A stretch of DNA of 64,000 bases, from positions 10,671,501 to 10,735,500 of the forward strand of contig JAKZAP010000017.1 in assembly GCA_023053575.1 (NCBI GenBank), given 5' to 3'. Shown here in pieces: positions 9,775 through 22,195 of the stretch. The notes below the pieces were generated by a model. That model was given only the letters and a program-made list of their open reading frames with translations, was not told the origin of the DNA and ran no database searches. The DNA comes from Branchinecta lynchi (lineage: Eukaryota > Arthropoda > Branchiopoda > Anostraca > Branchinectidae). Position 1 is the first letter of the stretch, and every line of letters begins with the position of its first letter. The position numbers and the translations under genes were made by a program.

Positions 9775-11206
9775 TTTTTATGGCACTTGCCTCCCGGCCA
9801 TAACCGATCACTTTTCCGCCGGTCTGTTGGTTTGTCATTCCGGTGATCACAAGTTAGGATACTTCCAGATGTGCTAGTACGGTGAAACTTGGAAGGCATA
9901 CCAGGGACCACCAGATTAACTTGGAAAAAGTCAGTTCCCAGATTTGACCATCGTGGGGTGATTGGTGGGAGGGGGAATCCTGAATTTCGAGGTATGAATA
10001 ACTTTCAAACGGGTGATCGAATCTTTATGAAACTTGATAACAGGAATACAGCAGATTGCAATCGGATTCCTCCGACCCAGGGTAGCCACCAGCTCAAGAA
10101 AAAAAATCCATGGCAAGCACTGTTGTTACGCAAAAACGCACGTATTACCGTTGCGCTGAAATTTTTGTTCTTCTCCCGAATGATACACGATTCTGCGTCC
10201 TGTGGGATGTCGTCCTGTAGTGCGCGAACCCATTTCGGACCGCACAAGAATAGTTTTTGCTGTTTCAATCAATCAATAATTTTATTAACCCGTATAAAAA
10301 TGGCACACAACATGCCCATACGGAGTGTATGAAAAACAATAAAGGAAAGAAAAAGATCCGACTAAGCTAAACGAAATGACTATACAAACGCACTATAATA
10401 CGGATGGCACCTGTCCCGAGAAGAATCAAACTCGGCACGGCGTTGGGCCACAACCACAAAGGGATCAGTAACGCCGTAAAGCTGCGTAACTTTGCGATTA
10501 CGAGCCCATGGGGGAAGGCCGAGTAGGTACTTAGCATATTTATAAAACAGTTTACGAATGGTCCTTAAATCAGTTGTGCTAAATAACTTCCAAAAAGGAG
10601 ATAGGGCTAGAATATGGGGGATTGTGTAAGCATTGTAAAGTCTAGCCAAAATAGTTCTACTATAACGGGTTTTAGCACTGACTAATAGACCGTAAGCTGC
10701 TCTAGCCTTCAAGCCGAAATGTCCGAGTAGTCCAGCATGGGTATTTTTCAGGTCGGTACCAAGTGGTAGACCGAGACAAGTTAGTGACGACGAAAGCTGG
10801 ATACTGGAATCATCCAAAGAAACTGTAGCGTCCCTCCACTTTAAGCCTTTCCCAAGATTTCCTGCTCCCCCCAAAGTCACCGGATCTAGTCCGGATTTGA
10901 GATGGGTCGTCTGAGACAAGCGGGGTCTTTCTAAATATCAAGTTTCAATCCGATCACCCGTTCAAAAGTTATAAATACCTCAAGATTCCGGTCTCCTCCT
11001 CCCTCCACTCCCCCTACGGTGCTCTGATCGGGGAACTGACTATTTTCAACTAATTCTTTTGGAGTCCCTGTTATGCCTACCAAGTTTCATCGTCCTAGCT
11101 TATGTGGAAATGCCCGAACTAGCAAAACCTGGACAGACCGACGGACGGACAGAAATTACGATCGCTATATGGCTCTTGTCCGAAGGGCAAGTGCCATAAA
11201 AAGATA
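9775..11206. mobile_element. Family B element with inverted end caps, carrying a retrotransposon insert
   Basis: The left end (TTTTATGGCACTTGCC, 9776) and right end (GGCAAGTGCCATAAAA, about 11185-11201) are inverted copies of the family B cap. The left arm, 9777-10080, is in minus orientation. The right arm, 10856-11200, is in plus orientation and holds CCGTTCAAAAGTTATAAATA, GACCGACGGACGGACAG and TTACGATCGCTATATGGC. Between the arms lies a minus-strand non-LTR reverse transcriptase fragment. The open frames at 9889-10332 and the first part of 10380-10919 cross these junctions and are composites. Confidence 0.65.
10261..10855 (-). mobile_element. 3' part of a non-LTR retrotransposon (reverse transcriptase C-terminus)
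   Basis: On the minus strand an open frame from about 10855 to 10380 reads like the C-terminal part of CR1/L2/Jockey-type reverse transcriptase: a CLGLPLGTDL block, ARLYNAYTIPHIL, then LFYKYAKYLLGLPPWARNR. It is followed by a stop and a 3' UTR that ends AATAAAATTATTGATTGATTG at 10287-10267, a short TTGA-type tail. The catalytic FxDD region is missing, so the copy is 5' truncated. A similar tail occurs at about 41608-41645. It is non-functional. Confidence 0.7.
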
Positions 11207-12800
11207 AAACGAAGAGTAACAAACGCTTCGGCATCAACCGCTAAAGCCGAATAGACAAACCATCGCGCACTTCGTCAATTGCTGTCAGATGCTCTGGAAA
11301 ACTGCGGGTCACGACTGAAAAATCCCTTACCTAGTAACTGGAATTGCTTCGTCTACTAAAGTGAATATCTTCCAGCCGTGCTCCCTCGTTTATTTCTCTG
11401 CAAAATACTCCGTCAAACGATAAGAAAGATCCAAGAATTATGAAGCTCATAAAGGAAGTTTCTAGCAAAAAAGAATCCCGAGTTTTCGCTTCCATGGAAA
11501 TAAAATGGAAATGCACCAGTTCTCTCCACCGAACCTTGAATTAGCTCGGCATAAAAGAAGAAAAGGTCAGGAAGATATGACACGAGGATCTCAAGACACT
11601 GAAGCTTTCAGCAGTTGGTAATATCGCAAATTGAACCAAGAACAAATAAGCTAATAGAACCTCCGTATTTGTTCCCATGCAGCGACTATGGACAACCCGA
11701 CACAACTGAGCTTAAAGTTCAATGGGCACGTCAAACTACCCCAATCCCACTCTGTAACAACCTAGGAACAATGCTTACCCTCTAGATCAGCAGCTTTTTC
11801 AACAGTTTCCTCTCTGTGATATTCCAAAGCGTAATTTTTTGGCCAGTACATGCTCAATTTACTAGCTTGGACAAAGATAAAAGTGATGTTTCTTATAATA
11901 CTTACTAGATCTTTGTTTTATGCATAAATCAGCTTGTATAATTCAAATTTGGATAGGTTATTTATTTCTGAATGATTTTTGTAGCTACGTTATTTTTTAT
12001 AAGCTTATTGCATATTCTGGTGCATTTTATAAAGCAAGCTAATTAAGCTTCACAACTTTATTCCACAAAGAAAAACTTGTAATAGGCACTTTCAGCCATG
12101 GAACTTCTGATGAAACACTAGAACAATCAGATAAACTGCATCTTCTGCTTGACTTTGGTGACATCTCAAACATATCCTTTTATATCAAGCATTGCTCGGA
12201 GATTTTGAATTTCCTGCCACAATATCCCAGCTCCTAAGATTTGGATCGCCGAAATGCCAGAGAGGTAAAGACAAGGAATAACAAGAAAACGGCCGATTTT
12301 CGTATCGCCTTCTAAAGGAAGTCGGAAATGTTTATTTGTGAAGCATTTAAAACAAAGTAGAGCATTAGAAGTGTCCATTGTGCTTTAACTAGAGGTATTT
12401 GCTCAGTTTTTAGTTGATGCCCGTCTACTTCCCTCGTCGCCGCTGCGCATATCAGAGGAAAAAGTACAGCACGCAGGCTCTGCAGCGCCACATGTGACGT
12501 CACAATGGTAGACAACCAATCGGCTTTTACTTAAAATTTCTTCTCCGGGTCTTTACTGCGATATAGCTGTTTTTAGAGTAACGTTTGTATCGGGCAGGGT
12601 TTTTGAATCTGTTCGACTCCGCATGGTCGCAGACGGAGGTTCTGGTGCTTATTTGTTCTTGTTTGACGGAGAGTGATGCATCCTCATTACGACGCCGACG
12701 TTTTTCGGTCGGACATTACTTTTTTTAAACCTTCTGTACTTGTAGAATTAAATTTTCTTTTACATAGAATCTTGCTCTCTGAGAGATCGTAGATGAAAAT
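11207..12800. other. No feature seen
   Basis: This is unique, moderately AT-rich sequence without a supported exon or repeat. Minus-strand open frames of 61-70 codons (11331-11516, 12166-12378, 12312-12515) lack protein-like composition and flanking splice sites. Confidence 0.5.
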
Positions 12801-12809
12801 TATATATGA

Positions 12810-13272
12810 CAGTGGTATATTTCGGCCCTTCTTGGCAAGGGTCCTCTTCAGGAAAATTAACTGGTGGAAAAACAACTAAAGATTCTTCTTTAAATATCTG
12901 ATTTTGTGAATTTCTGTTCTGAAAATGGCTAGGAGTTGAAGCTGGTGCTGTGATTTTATTTTGGACGTGGCTGCTATTTTTGCTGCTCGATTGGGCCGTT
13001 GAGAGGGTAGAGATTCTACTTCATTTTGGTTTTGGAATTAGCTATTTTTTCTTCTTCTTCCCAGCTAAAATGGATACTTGCCTGTCTGCGGCATGTCCGG
13101 GCGATTTGAAGTTCCGTACTTCGGTGACAAATATTCCTTCAGCCCAAGCTGACTGCCAATTTTTTTAGAAGAAAAAAAAACTTGAGGAAAAGCAACTAAA
13201 GATTCTCTTTAAATATCTGATTCTGTGAATTTCTTCCCTGAAAATAGCTAGGAGTTAAAGCTGGTGCTGAGA
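12810..13272. repeat. Family E fragments flanked by a duplicated 90-base segment
   Basis: TATTTCGGCCCTTCTTGGC at about 12818 and TTCAGCCCAAGCTGACTGCC near 13138 are pieces of fold-back family E. Outside them, 12865-12955 and 13184-13272 are copies: both hold CAACTAAAGATTCT, TTTAAATATCTGATT, TAGGAGTT and AAGCTGGTGCTG. The second copy touches the left cap of the family C element. Confidence 0.6.
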
Positions 13273-13274
13273 TT

Positions 13275-16245
13275 GTGTTGTAAGAGCAACACTTTGGTTT
13301 TGTCGTTTTTTTGCGCCGATTTGCGCTTATTCTTAGAAATTGGTAAGGGTCGTCTAACCTGTGCAGTTTTTACGTAAAGTGTGAACGGCCGGACTGATGA
13401 ATATTTACATTCTGGGAAGCTCCGTAGAACTCTTGCCCGGGGCCAAAAAGAATTGTTTTTGCTTGTAATTGAGCCAGAGTCCACAGTGTGTTAAGTGAAG
13501 TGGAGTTCTGTAGCCTACGTCAGAGAGGACTATCTGAAGTTATAAGCTTTCGTTTCATCAAACCATGTTTCTGCTTTCGAGTGGAAAGCTCCGTTCTAGC
13601 AGGCAAGCAGACAGGCACCTGTTTTAAACTGAAGATGGACTAAATATGTGTGGCAGTTCCCTGGCCCCACAGCCAACATATCTTCTTTAAGTGATAAACA
13701 GAAAAATTTACAGAATAAAAAAAGGGTATATTTCCCACGGGTCCGAAAGTGCTGCCATCTATTGTTTCTACCCGTTTCTGTTGGTGATTTCAGCTGAGTT
13801 CATCCTTCCATTTCTTACAGTTGGGGTGAGGAATAGAAATGATATCAGATGGGCCTCTTAAACTTTAAAAGTTCTCTCACTGCTAAAGAAATTAGAGCTT
13901 ATCCTTTCTTACTCCTTTCTAAGTAGTGATATTAGAAAGTTGGCCTACGGCAAAAAAAAGTCAACTTTTGAACTATATAATACAGATTTTTTTTTTCAAC
14001 TGCATTCGGTAGACCTTGATCAGATGATCATAGTATATATCATCTGTTTTTTGGTACAAAAATTCCTTCCTGAGATTGTTTGGAGGGTGTTGACAACTTC
14101 AGTAGTGAGGTATACACAGAAACCAAAAATAGGCCGATCCTAATCGTGAGACATGTAGGGTACTTGTTAGCAAAAATCGGCTGTTAGACCATACTCGTCT
14201 TCTGCGATGAGGGGCTAGCAACGTTGGCAGTTGATGTACCTATTAATTTTATTATTTCTTTCCGGTATATTTGATCGTGAGAACAATTTGGTACCAGGTC
14301 TATCACGGGGAGACGAACTTGTAAGTAAGAATAGGTTGCTAGAAATGGTTAATAAGGGGCTAGAAACTTGTGAAAGTTGGTACACATTTTGTTTATCTCT
14401 ATAAATCTGAAGGTAAGAAAATTAGTCTCCTTGGTCTATCGCTATAACATGGAATGTAAGTCTTTGAGGGGTTGACAACTTTAGTGGTAAACTCAAACAA
14501 AGAATAGGCGGAACCCAACTTTGAGACATGTCAGGGACTTGTAAGTATAACAATTGGCTATTATACCATAATCTTCTTCGCCGGTGAGGGTAATGTAAAA
14601 AGTAAAATGATAATGTAATGTAAAATGATAATGTAAAACGACATACTTTTGATATAATTAGCAGAGTGGAATCTATGGTATTTTATCCTGAAAAGTTACC
14701 GATAGCTTTATAAAACCAACCAGTATAAGATAATGTTCCAAGTATTCATTCATGGTGTCTGCGGTTGAAAAGGATAAAGTTCAACTGGCTGTAAACTCAA
14801 TTTAGTCCCCACTTCCGATAGTGATTCATATTCGACGATGAGGGGCTTGTATAACTTTTGGAAGTTGGTGTACCTATAAATCCTATATTTTTTTTCTGAT
14901 GTATTTGAACTGAAAACAATTTATTACTATGTCTATCACGGGGAGATGAACTTGTAAGTAGGAATTGGTTGCTAGAACGGGTTCATAAGGGGCTAGAAAC
15001 TAGTGCAAATTGGTGCACATTTGATTTAAATCTTGAGAGTAAGAAAATTAGTCTCCTTGGTCTATCACTGTAACTTGGAATTTGGTTTCTGAGGGGTTGA
15101 CAAATTTAGTGGTAGGGTAGGCCTACACACTCAAACAAAGAATAGGCGGAACCCAACTGTGAGACAAGTCAGGGACTTGTAACTAACAACCGGCAATTAC
15201 ACCATAATTATGTTCGGCGACGAAGAGCTGCCGACTTTTCTTAGTATGTGGTACATGTGGTATTTTGTTTCCGGTGTCTTTGATGATAAGAAAAGTTTGG
15301 TTCATGTCATCGTTCAAGAATCGGTTGCTAAAGCACTGTCACTTTCATGAGATGCTAGAAAGGTATATGGTGATGCTCTTTCACTGTAACCTAGAATTAA
15401 GTGTTAACGCAACGGATACAAATGATAACATAAAACAACGATATGTTTCGCAATAATTAGTAGAATGGCATCTATGGTATTTTGAAATAAAAAGCTATGG
15501 ATAGCTTTATAATTCCAACTCGGTTATATAAGATAATGTTCCAAGTCAAGATGTCTAGGATTGAAAAGGATACAGTTCAACTGGCTGCAAAGTCAATTTA
15601 GTCCCTACTTCCGAAATTCTTTTTTTTTTCAATGCTGAGGGATAACCATATGATTACAGATTATGTCATCAGTTCAGGAAAACATCCTTCATAGATTGAA
15701 ACATACCATTTTGAAAACCTCAATGGGTTGACAAATGCAGCATTTAACCGTTAGCGAAGAAACAAAACCAAAGTGTTGCTCTCGCAACACATCAAAATTT
15801 CATGAGATGCTAGAAAGGTATATGGTGATGCTCTTTCACTGTAACCTAGAATTAAGTGTTAACGCAACGGATACAAATGATAACATAAAACAACGATATG
15901 TTTCGCAATAATTAGTAGAATGGCATCTATGGTATTTTGAAATAAAAAGCTATGGATAGCTTTATAATTCCAACTCGGTTATATAAGATAATGTTCCAAG
16001 TCAAGATGTCTAGGATTGAAAAGGATACAGTTCAACTGGCTGCAAAGTCAATTTAGTCCCTACTTCCGAAATTCTTTTTTTTTTCAATGCTGAGGGATAA
16101 CCATGTGATTACAGATTATGTCATCAGTTCAGGAAAACATCCTTCATAGATTGAAACATACCATTTTGAAAACCTCAATGGGTTGACAAATGCAGCATTT
16201 AACCGTTAGCGAAGAAACAAAACCAAAGTGTTGCTCTCGCAACAC
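13275..16245 (+). mobile_element. Family C element, copy 1, with hairpin-tipped inverted ends
   Basis: The left end is GTGTTGTAAGAGCAACACTT then TGGTTTTGT. The right end, after ACCGTTAGCGAAG and AAACAAAACCAAA, is GTGTTGCTCTCGCAACAC. The ends are inverted relative to each other and each folds into a short hairpin. The interior is built from iterated blocks such as GAGGGGCTAGAAA, TTGGTGCACATT, GGTCTATC and ACTTGTAAGTA. The right terminal 455 bases are duplicated in tandem. No transposase-like frame was seen, so it is a non-autonomous element. Confidence 0.75.
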
Positions 16246-16252
16246 ATCGGAA
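15343..16252 (+). repeat. Nearly perfect 455-bp tandem duplication
   Basis: Copy one (15343-15797) and copy two (15798-16252) run from TTTCATGAGATGCTAGAAAG through the family C right end and differ, by eye, at one base (CCATATGATT versus CCATGTGATT near 15649 and 16104). The near identity implies very recent duplication or an assembly artefact. Confidence 0.85.
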
Positions 16253-17280
16253 ATACAAGACCGGAGTGGAGACACAAAAAATGAATGGACACAGTTCATG
16301 GCATGGGTGCTTTGAAGATTCAAAAGTGTCGGCTTTACCGGCGAGTTTAGTACTGGAACTGAAAGGAATCAGCTGAGGTCTTCGACGAAAATTAACTGAA
16401 CGGTACTGATGGGCTCAAACAACCAAGGTCTGAAGAGTTTCAGACTGTCCGGAGGCAGAAAGACTGTATGATAAATCAGTTTTCAGAACTCGAAGACGGC
16501 GCTATCCCCAGTCTATCTGTCGCTCGTCTGTTTGAGCCTCTCTGACGTGACACCAAAGTACCGCCGGAAAGAGGGCTCTGCCTGGCATGAAACATTTGTA
16601 ACACTTTTGGTAGCTTTCGAACGAATGAAGCTATATTTTGTTGTCTTCAGATTCGTGATGTAGGGGTCCAGTTTACCGGAAAAATATTTTGTGTTGAAGT
16701 CGCAAAAAAACGTACTCGTCGGCAGGAAAGGAGCGACGTCTTTACACTGAAATGCGCTCTCGGAGCTGTGGGCGATGAAGCGCTGTACATAGAGGTAAAG
16801 TAGACAACCTCATGCACACAAAATATTGTTGAATAAATGTGTCATGGACTGCATCAATACTGCTGCAAATACAACTAAATTCAAATACATTTAAATCTAA
16901 ATCCATCTAAATTCAAATTCTAGATTCAAATACAACAATTCTTGATTTTCGTTGCTTCTCCTTATTGTTAGCCTACTATATATTATTCACTGCAACATTT
17001 TCCTCGCATTTTTCCCACGTCCTCGATGAAATTCAAATTTCACGGTCGAACTGTGAATCTGGTCATGTATGGACGCCGTCGGTATTCTCAACGTCACTAG
17101 GAGAGCCAATTGTGAAAAAATAATAAATCCTTCAACATAGTTGACTGCGTTAAAGGGACAGGTCAGCCGAATTTTTCTTGGAGCGAGACTTTTCTAGCAA
17201 TGAGTCTGAGGAGAACCCTTGCCAAGAAGGACCGAGACATATTCGTTAAGCTTTGGGAAAACTGTACAGCACCTTCTGCG
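16253..17280. other. No gene seen; decayed repeat pieces at the right
   Basis: The first 750 bases show no coding or repeat signal that I can support. Around 16870-16950 is a low-complexity AAATTCAAATA-rich run. At 17020-17110 there is similarity to 5590-5690. At about 17150-17240 there is a decayed family E piece (AACCCTTGCCAAGAAGGACC). Confidence 0.5.
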
Positions 17281-17283
17281 CTC

Positions 17284-18300
17284 CTTCTGTACTATTTCGG
17301 GCTAACACTCAAAATGCCCACGACTCAAAATACCCAATAAAAATGCCAACAAGTCAAAATGCCCACGACTCAAGATGCCCACGACTAAAAATGCCCACGA
17401 CTCGAAATGCCCACGACTAAAAATGCTCACGACTCGAAATGCCCACGACTGGATAAATTTGAGGTTTTCAGTCCGTACGTAATTAGGCGTGATTGAGTGA
17501 CGGGAGGAGTAGACCGAGTATCAGAATGACGATAATAGTTTGATGAACTTGTATAATTTCAATTATAAATATAACACTGGTTTATTATTATTTACAAGAA
17601 ACATTTGTAGCCTATTGCGTCGAGGTTAGATGACGCAGAAGCGCTGTGCTTTCATGAAGAAACCTCTAACTGATACTGAGCCCCCTTGGAACTTCTCTTT
17701 AAGTGCTTGAATTTGCTGGTACCGTTAAGTGCTTGAATTTGCTGGTACGCACTGTCTTGGTAGAAATGCTAGGGCCGAATATTGGCGGAAGAAGCTCGCG
17801 AACTCATGATTGCTGGAGTATACAACCGAAAGTCCCAGGTCCTGCGCTTACCTCAATGCCGCTTGAGGGAAGTGAAAACAGCATCTAATATGCTTCGCTC
17901 CCGGATAAACGATGGGGCAAAATAATTCCTTGTCAAGCCTTTACCGTGGATAATCCTATCCCTTATAATCTCGTAGTCTGCTGTCCCAGGATGATTTTGG
18001 CCTCCCCTGTGGACAGTTTAGGCCGTCGACATTGTAAACTAGGACGATATGTGACCACCCGGTCACGATATGTGACCGGGTTTTTGTCAATCGACCTTGT
18101 GTCCCCGGCTTGACCCTATTTATTTTGATTTTATACAGAAGTGTAAATTAAACCTTGAACTGTGACCACTTTTGATCGTGCACATTTTGATCGTGCGAAT
18201 TTTGATCGTGGGCATTTTGAAGCGTGTGCATGTTAATCGTGGGCATTCTGAGCGCGGGCATTGTGAGAGTGGGCGTGGTGATTTTGGGAACCACCCCTAT
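17284..18300. repeat. Family F: AAAATGCCCACGACTC array and inverted partner
   Basis: At 17304-17456 a 16-base unit (AAAATGCCCACGACTC and variants) repeats about nine times. At 18170-18290 its reverse complement recurs in looser form (GATCGTGGGCATTTTGA-like units), ending GGTGATTTTGGGAACCACCC. Between them lie a TATAAATATAACACTGGTTT block, the 61-codon chance frame at 17703-17888 and a TCCCAGGATGATTTTGG block. Fragments recur at 20458-20680 (inverted) and 27900-28520. The arrangement suggests an element with repetitive inverted arms. Confidence 0.6.
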
Positions 18301-20457
18301 TTCATTCTGGCGTCACTCATGTTCTGCGAAAGAAGGAGATTAAAAAGATGAGATCATGTTAGTTTAAATATAAAAAGCACCTGTTCCAATTGTCGAAATT
18401 ATGCCATAACCATACATTGACGGAGAAGTTCAAAATTCAAGATGCAAGTGTTACCCTTTTGGATGTTTTTTCGTCGCTATAAAAAAATCATTGACAACCG
18501 AGCCCAACCAGCGCACGACCTTCTCCACTGCTTCCTGGCCGAAGATTGAAAATTAGTGTCTTTTTCTATGTCTTTGTGTTCTATTTATTTTCTTTCATTT
18601 ACTCCGCGTTTTCGAAATGGCGGGTTAGAAATAAATTACTTAATTACTTATAGCTCCAATAAATTAGCGCAGTCAACTATGATTCGGAGTCAGCTTGGGC
18701 TGAAAGAATATGCATCCCTCGAATACAAGTGCCTTCGAATACAAGATTAGAAAATAAGCTCCTTTCCAGTTAAACTAACATTTTTGTCTGGGAAGCGAAA
18801 GAGCATCGCGAGAAATTTTTGTTTCCTTCAGTAGGGAAATGCCATAATCGGTCGAAGCCCCTCAAGGCCATAATCCCAAAGCGGCAGCTCAGTCTATCAA
18901 GGTTGAAGATTCCACTTCCCCTGGGAATGAAATTTTGGCTACATTTACGTTTGTCTTTGTTCGAAGTCACGTGTTCATCTTCAGAGTTTGCTTTTCTAAA
19001 GGTTGGGATGGCTTTTCAGCATGAGATGAGACGATGAGACGAAGCAAGTCATTCACACATCTGCTAGCGCTAGTTCAGCTTCTCTTCGGGGATTGATTCG
19101 TGAATATTCGGATAAGCACAAAGTTTATCAGGTATTGCGACCTATGATTGCAACCTACAATCAGTATCCCTCGGTCTACCACGAACCCTGATCTTTCGAT
19201 ACCCCATGCCAAACGCTGGGCAGAGACTATTGTGTGGAGATACTTCCAAGCGGAAAGAACCAAGTTAAAAAAAAACACGAGATCATATTCTCAAGGCCCA
19301 AATACTATTATTAAATTCTATGAACATGCATATCCTTCTTCCCATAAATTAATTCCCTATCGTGTATTAGTGTACAGCAAGTGTGAAAATCAGTGTAGTG
19401 CCACCAGGGTGTTACGACGACTGTATTTGTATGTGAAGAAGCACTCTCAACCTGATGTTATGGCGAAGGGTATAGTAGGCCGGACATAGATGGTAAATGT
19501 CCATATATACAGTCATCGGAGTCAGGACAGCCTAGGGCGTCTGGTGGCCTACTACACGTGCAGACTTTACTGGTTCATTGTGGATTCCCCCGGTCGATTC
19601 ACACTAAGGTTTGCGTACTGAACCACAATAGGCTATAAACCACCCATCATACACGATGCCCTTCAGGCCAGCCCACTCTAAGAAGCTTTAAACAAGACTC
19701 ATAATAACGACCTATGGTCCCTAAAATAAAAAAAAGGCTTTATTCTTTGGTACTTACAATATAAAAACAACCTTTATGTAAAAAGGCTTGTTGCCCGGTC
19801 GAGCCCCGGAAAAGAAGTATGAAGAAGGAGATGACTCATGCTCCGGCGATGAGTCATAAACATAGAGTTAATAAAATATACAGAGTCACGACAGTATAAA
19901 GGATTAAACATACTGGACGGAAAGAAATTAGCGCTGCCTAACGGCGGCCCAAGTGGGTACTGCGGGTTGCAGATGGCACCACAGTAACAAGGGGAATGAA
20001 TAATCTTGGACGGAAAGATTACAGAAGTAGAGTGAATTATTATTCGTTAGTATTACAAGTTCGACGGGGCCTATGCATGTTATGAGGACAAGGCCAGTGC
20101 TTTTTTCGTGAGTAATGAAAGATGTATGGTAATTAAACTCATTATTAATCAAGGCAAATCTTTTGAGAATAAGGGCCTACTATAGAGACGATCTTAAATC
20201 CATCATCCAAAAGTTGTGTTGGGTTCCTTGTTTGCAAAACCCGGCTTTTTTTGCCTTGCATAGAATTTCTGACCGAATTTTTGGCAGTTTTTTTTTGTCT
20301 AAGACATCTTTTTCGCGACACCCATTGTCACGAGTTTAAAATGGTGGAACTGGAATGATTAATGAAGTGACGAAGGGAAACTGAAACTTTAAGCAGAAAC
20401 CGCGTCACATTCTTGCATCTTGTCGTTGTCTTCGTTTGACCTCTAGTCCATAGCTAA
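18301..20457. other. Mostly featureless; one family J fragment
   Basis: No exon is supported. About 19230-19310 holds a family J fragment (TACTTCCAAGCGGAAAGAA and GAGATCATATTCTCAAGGCC), also seen near 28830-28890 and 29160-29225. The 113-codon open frame at 19148-19489 spans this repeat and does not look conserved. The rest, to 20457, shows nothing I can name. Confidence 0.45.
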
Positions 20458-20681
20458 GTAGGGTGGTTTCCAAAATCACCACGATCTTTTTGCCCACTCT
20501 CACAATGCCCACGCTCAGAATGCCCACGGTTCAAAATCCCCACGATCAAAATGCCAACAACTGAAATGCCCACGACCACGAACTGTCCACAGGGGAGACC
20601 AAAATCATCCTGGGACAGCGGACTACGAGATTATAAGGGATAGGATTAACCACGGTAAAGGCTTCAAAAGGAATTATTTAT
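20458..20681 (-). repeat. Family F fragment, inverted relative to 17920-18300
   Basis: GGGTGGTTTCCAAAATCACC, then CCCACTCTCACAATGCCCAC, the ACCAAAATCATCCTGGGAC block and GGGATAGGATTAACCACGG match the reverse complement of 17920-18300. It stops where a family B element begins, within an AATTATTTAT stretch, so the B element appears to have inserted into this F copy. Confidence 0.65.
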
Positions 20682-22195
20682 TTTATGGCACTTGAGCTTA
20701 CTCAAGTGCCATACAGCGATCGCAATGTCTGTCTGTTGTCCGCATTTTGTTAGTTTGGGCACTTCCACATGACCCAGGACGATAAAACTTGGCACGCATA
20801 TCAGGGACCCAACCGGATTAACTAGGAAATAATCACTTCCCCGATCCAACCATCAATCGGGGAATGGCAAGATGGGGAATCCGGAAATTAGTAACATTCA
20901 TTAATTCCGAAATCTCATGAAACGGTTTTTCTAGTTTTTGTCAAACCCCTACCCCTTTCTTCACACTAGTATAGCTCTGCGCGTGTATGATTCATTCTTT
21001 CTTCACACTAGTACAGGTATCAAGAACAAGTGCCTTGGAAACTTATTGTCAAATTCTGATCGGATCCGATAACTGGAGGGGGGAGGGGGCTGGAGCGGGA
21101 CAGCCGAAATCTCATGAGACGATTTTTCTAGTTTTTGTCAAACCCCTACCCCTTTCTTCACACTAGTATAGCTCTGCGCGTGGATGAGTCATTCTTTCTT
21201 CACACTAGTATAGCTTCTTTGCTTATCTTCGTTCGGAGAGAGCTAGAGTAATCGAAGGGGTTGGTATAATATGTTGTTGAACCTTAATAGGGGTTGATAT
21301 AGATTAGGGGGAGCTAGGATGATGAAACTTGGCAAGCGTATCAGAGACCCGACCAAACCAACCTGGAAATAATCAGTTTCTCGATCCGACCATCTGGGGG
21401 GAGTGGAGGGTGGGGGAATCCTGAAAATTGAGTGGTCTGTAACTTTCGAACGGGTGATCAGATTGAAATGAAACTTAATATACGAATAAATGACATATCT
21501 CTGATGTTCCATTTGAAGTCCGAACTGGATTCGACAGCTATGGAGGAGTCGGGGGGGGGGGAGACCGGAAACCCCGAGAAACGGTTAGAATGAAAAGCAT
21601 CAAGCATCTGCTCCAGATAAATCGTTTACACATTTGGACTGGATCCGGACACTTGGGGGGAGGGGGGTGTTTCCCGGAATTCCGGTGATGGCGGTTCTGG
21701 GGATTTTCACTACGAATCTTAGGAGGCGTATCAGGGAAAAAACTGAGTTGTAAAAAAAAAATTACTCGATCCGATAGTCGTGGGGGAGTAGAGGAAGGGG
21801 GAATCCGGAATATTGAGTCATGCCTAACTTTGGAACGGGTGATCGGATTTGAGTGAAATTTTGCAGTTGAGCAGAGGACATGTCTCTGGTGATCTTTGTC
21901 ATGTCCGGACCGGATCCGACAACAACTGGGGGGGGGGGGATACGCGACCGGCTTAGACTGGAGATATGGAGATGGAACTTTGTTGGAATAACTAACAGAT
22001 GATCCAGATAAGTCATTTACAGAACCGGATTGGCTTAGGCGACTGTGGGGGAGTTTAAGGGGGAGTCCGAAATTCCGGTGATCGCGAGTAAAGGTACTTC
22101 CAGATGTGCTAGGACGATGAAACTTGGCTGGAATATCAGAAATTCGACAAGATCGGCTTATAAATCGCCACTTTCCAAATCCGACCATTCCTTAA
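20682..22195 (-). mobile_element. Family B element, minus orientation, with terminal hairpin
   Basis: It opens with a perfect hairpin, ATGGCACTTGA / GCTTAC / TCAAGTGCCAT (about 20684-20712), then GCGATCGCAATGTCTGTCTG. It continues with minus-oriented monomers: AGGACGATAAAACTTGGC, GAACGGGTGATC and the complementary G-rich runs (for example GGGGGGGGGAGACC near 21551). No second cap is obvious at the right. The long minus-strand open frames (up to 216 codons, 21538-22188) are Pro/Ser-rich products of the C-rich monomers and not genes. Confidence 0.7.

Noticed and set aside
9889..10332. 147-codon plus-strand frame
   Set aside because: It crosses from a family B arm into the antisense side of a retrotransposon 3' end; composite of two repeats.
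19148..19489. 113-codon plus-strand frame
   Set aside because: It contains dispersed family J sequence and shows no motif, splice border or poly(A) signal.
21538..22188. 216-codon open frame on the minus strand
   Set aside because: It lies across family B monomers; its Pro/Ser-rich content comes from C-runs, and equivalent frames appear in other B copies in different phases.
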